This document shows positions 63,577 to 64,000 of a stretch of 64,000 nucleotides of DNA, one piece after another. Source of the DNA: Pseudanabaena sp. PCC 7367 (GTDB taxonomy: Bacteria; Cyanobacteriota; Cyanobacteriia; Pseudanabaenales; Pseudanabaenaceae). The stretch is from the NCBI RefSeq assembly GCF_000317065.1, contig NC_019701.1, positions 3,978,001-4,042,000 on the forward strand, in the 5' to 3' direction. Position numbers and translations under genes: made by a program. Every line of letters starts with the position of its first letter. Position 1 is the first letter of the stretch. The notes under the pieces are model-generated. The model had not been told where the DNA came from and did no database searches. It saw only the letters and a program-made list of their open reading frames with translations.

Positions 63577-64000
63577 ATGGGACTGAAATTAAAAGATATT
63601 GTACCCTGGGGACGATCGCTAGCCGAATATATGCGCATGTTCGACCTCAAGCCAGTTGAGTTGGAGCTGCATATTCTCGATTGTGCCAGTGGGCCAGCTA
63701 GTTTTACGGCAGAGATGACCAAAATGGAGCATGATGCGATCGCCTGTGATCCAATCTATAGTTTTTCGGCCTCGGAAATTGCCGATCGGATTGATGAAAC
63801 CTATGAGGTGATTATTACGGGCGTAAAGGCAAATTTAGATAGTTATGTGTGGGGTGAAATTCAATCTCCCAATGAGCTGGGTCAGGTGCGGATTACTTCG
63901 ATGCGGAAGTTTTTAGAGGATTATGCAATCGGGCTCAAGGCGGGGCGTTATGTGACTGCTGAGCTGCCAAACCTGCCATTTAGCGATCGGCAATTTGATC
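63577..64000 (+). CDS. SAM-dependent methyltransferase-like protein, N-terminal part (3' end outside window)
   Basis: The frame starts at ATG 63577, preceded by AAGGAG, and runs open to the end of the window, so only the first 141 residues are visible. ELHILDCASGPASFTAEMTK near residues 28-47 resembles a glycine-rich SAM-binding motif I, and IACDPIYSF follows as the acidic end of the second strand, as in class I methyltransferases. Continuing residues are helical and acidic. The full length and substrate cannot be judged. The right window edge cuts the gene. Confidence 0.7.
   Translation, partial: MGLKLKDIVPWGRSLAEYMRMFDLKPVELELHILDCASGPASFTAEMTKMEHDAIACDPIYSFSASEIADRIDETYEVIITGVKANLDSYVWGEIQSPNELGQVRITSMRKFLEDYAIGLKAGRYVTAELPNLPFSDRQFD

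Overview
The window is cyanobacterial chromosome. The HIP1 octamer GCGATCGC and its relatives recur throughout. The flanking genes belong to cyanobacterial families: a TIGR04376-type protein, a DUF3082-type protein, an AMIN-domain TonB receptor, an FHA-PrsW fusion and a GDP-mannose pyrophosphorylase/mutase fusion. A filamentous Pseudanabaena-like organism is a reasonable guess, but that is inference.

Left flank (1-7399): the 3' part of a TamB gene, an Anbu-type proteasome-like peptidase, two unknown membrane proteins, a degenerate metallo-beta-lactamase-fold protein and trpG. Right flank (39.4-64 kb): tRNA-Pro(GGG), two cyanobacterial hypothetical proteins, an ECF transporter T component, a PmbA/TldE-type protein, argS, a WD40 protein, a DUF362 protein, a receiver-only response regulator, ferrochelatase, SIMPL and PAN proteins, a Panacea protein, FHA-PrsW, a class II aldolase, the GDP-mannose pyrophosphorylase fusion, a GAF-PAS-PAS histidine kinase, a DUF3082 protein and the start of a methyltransferase.

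Between them lies the main discovery, a genomic island of about 32 kb (7400-39422). It is bounded by a 49-bp perfect direct repeat of the 3' part of tRNA-Pro(GGG). The tRNA is intact at the right end and a fragment remains at the left. A tyrosine integrase starts 107 bp inside the left repeat. Inside each end sits an identical 21-bp sequence made of two copies of one octamer, placed like integrase arm-binding sites.

The island has two layers. The backbone occupies its two ends: integrase, small unknown genes, an IS21-family insertion, a family-B DNA polymerase in two pieces with its N terminus lost, and, on the right, four closely spaced genes including an ArdC-type antirestriction protein and a SAP/Rho-N-like protein. 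The cargo (15.4-35.8 kb) is an iron-siderophore system: two TonB-dependent receptors (one frameshifted), two binding lipoproteins, TonB-ExbB-ExbD, a FecCDE-type ABC importer, a sucrase/ferredoxin-like protein (a possible ferric-siderophore reductase), an AraC/PchR-type regulator, two MFS exporters, a membrane protein with two Glu-bearing repeats, and a Dps ferritin gene with two in-frame stops. Fur-like sites precede most cargo units. The cargo is bracketed by two copies of a ~113-bp imperfect direct repeat that includes a 47-codon reading frame and a GGGG/CCCC palindrome. No siderophore biosynthesis genes are present.

The likely story is that a tRNA-Pro-targeting, polymerase-bearing integrative element picked up an iron-acquisition cassette and is now partly decayed by the IS21 insertion, the frameshift and the stops. 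All functions come from motifs read by eye; no database search was run.
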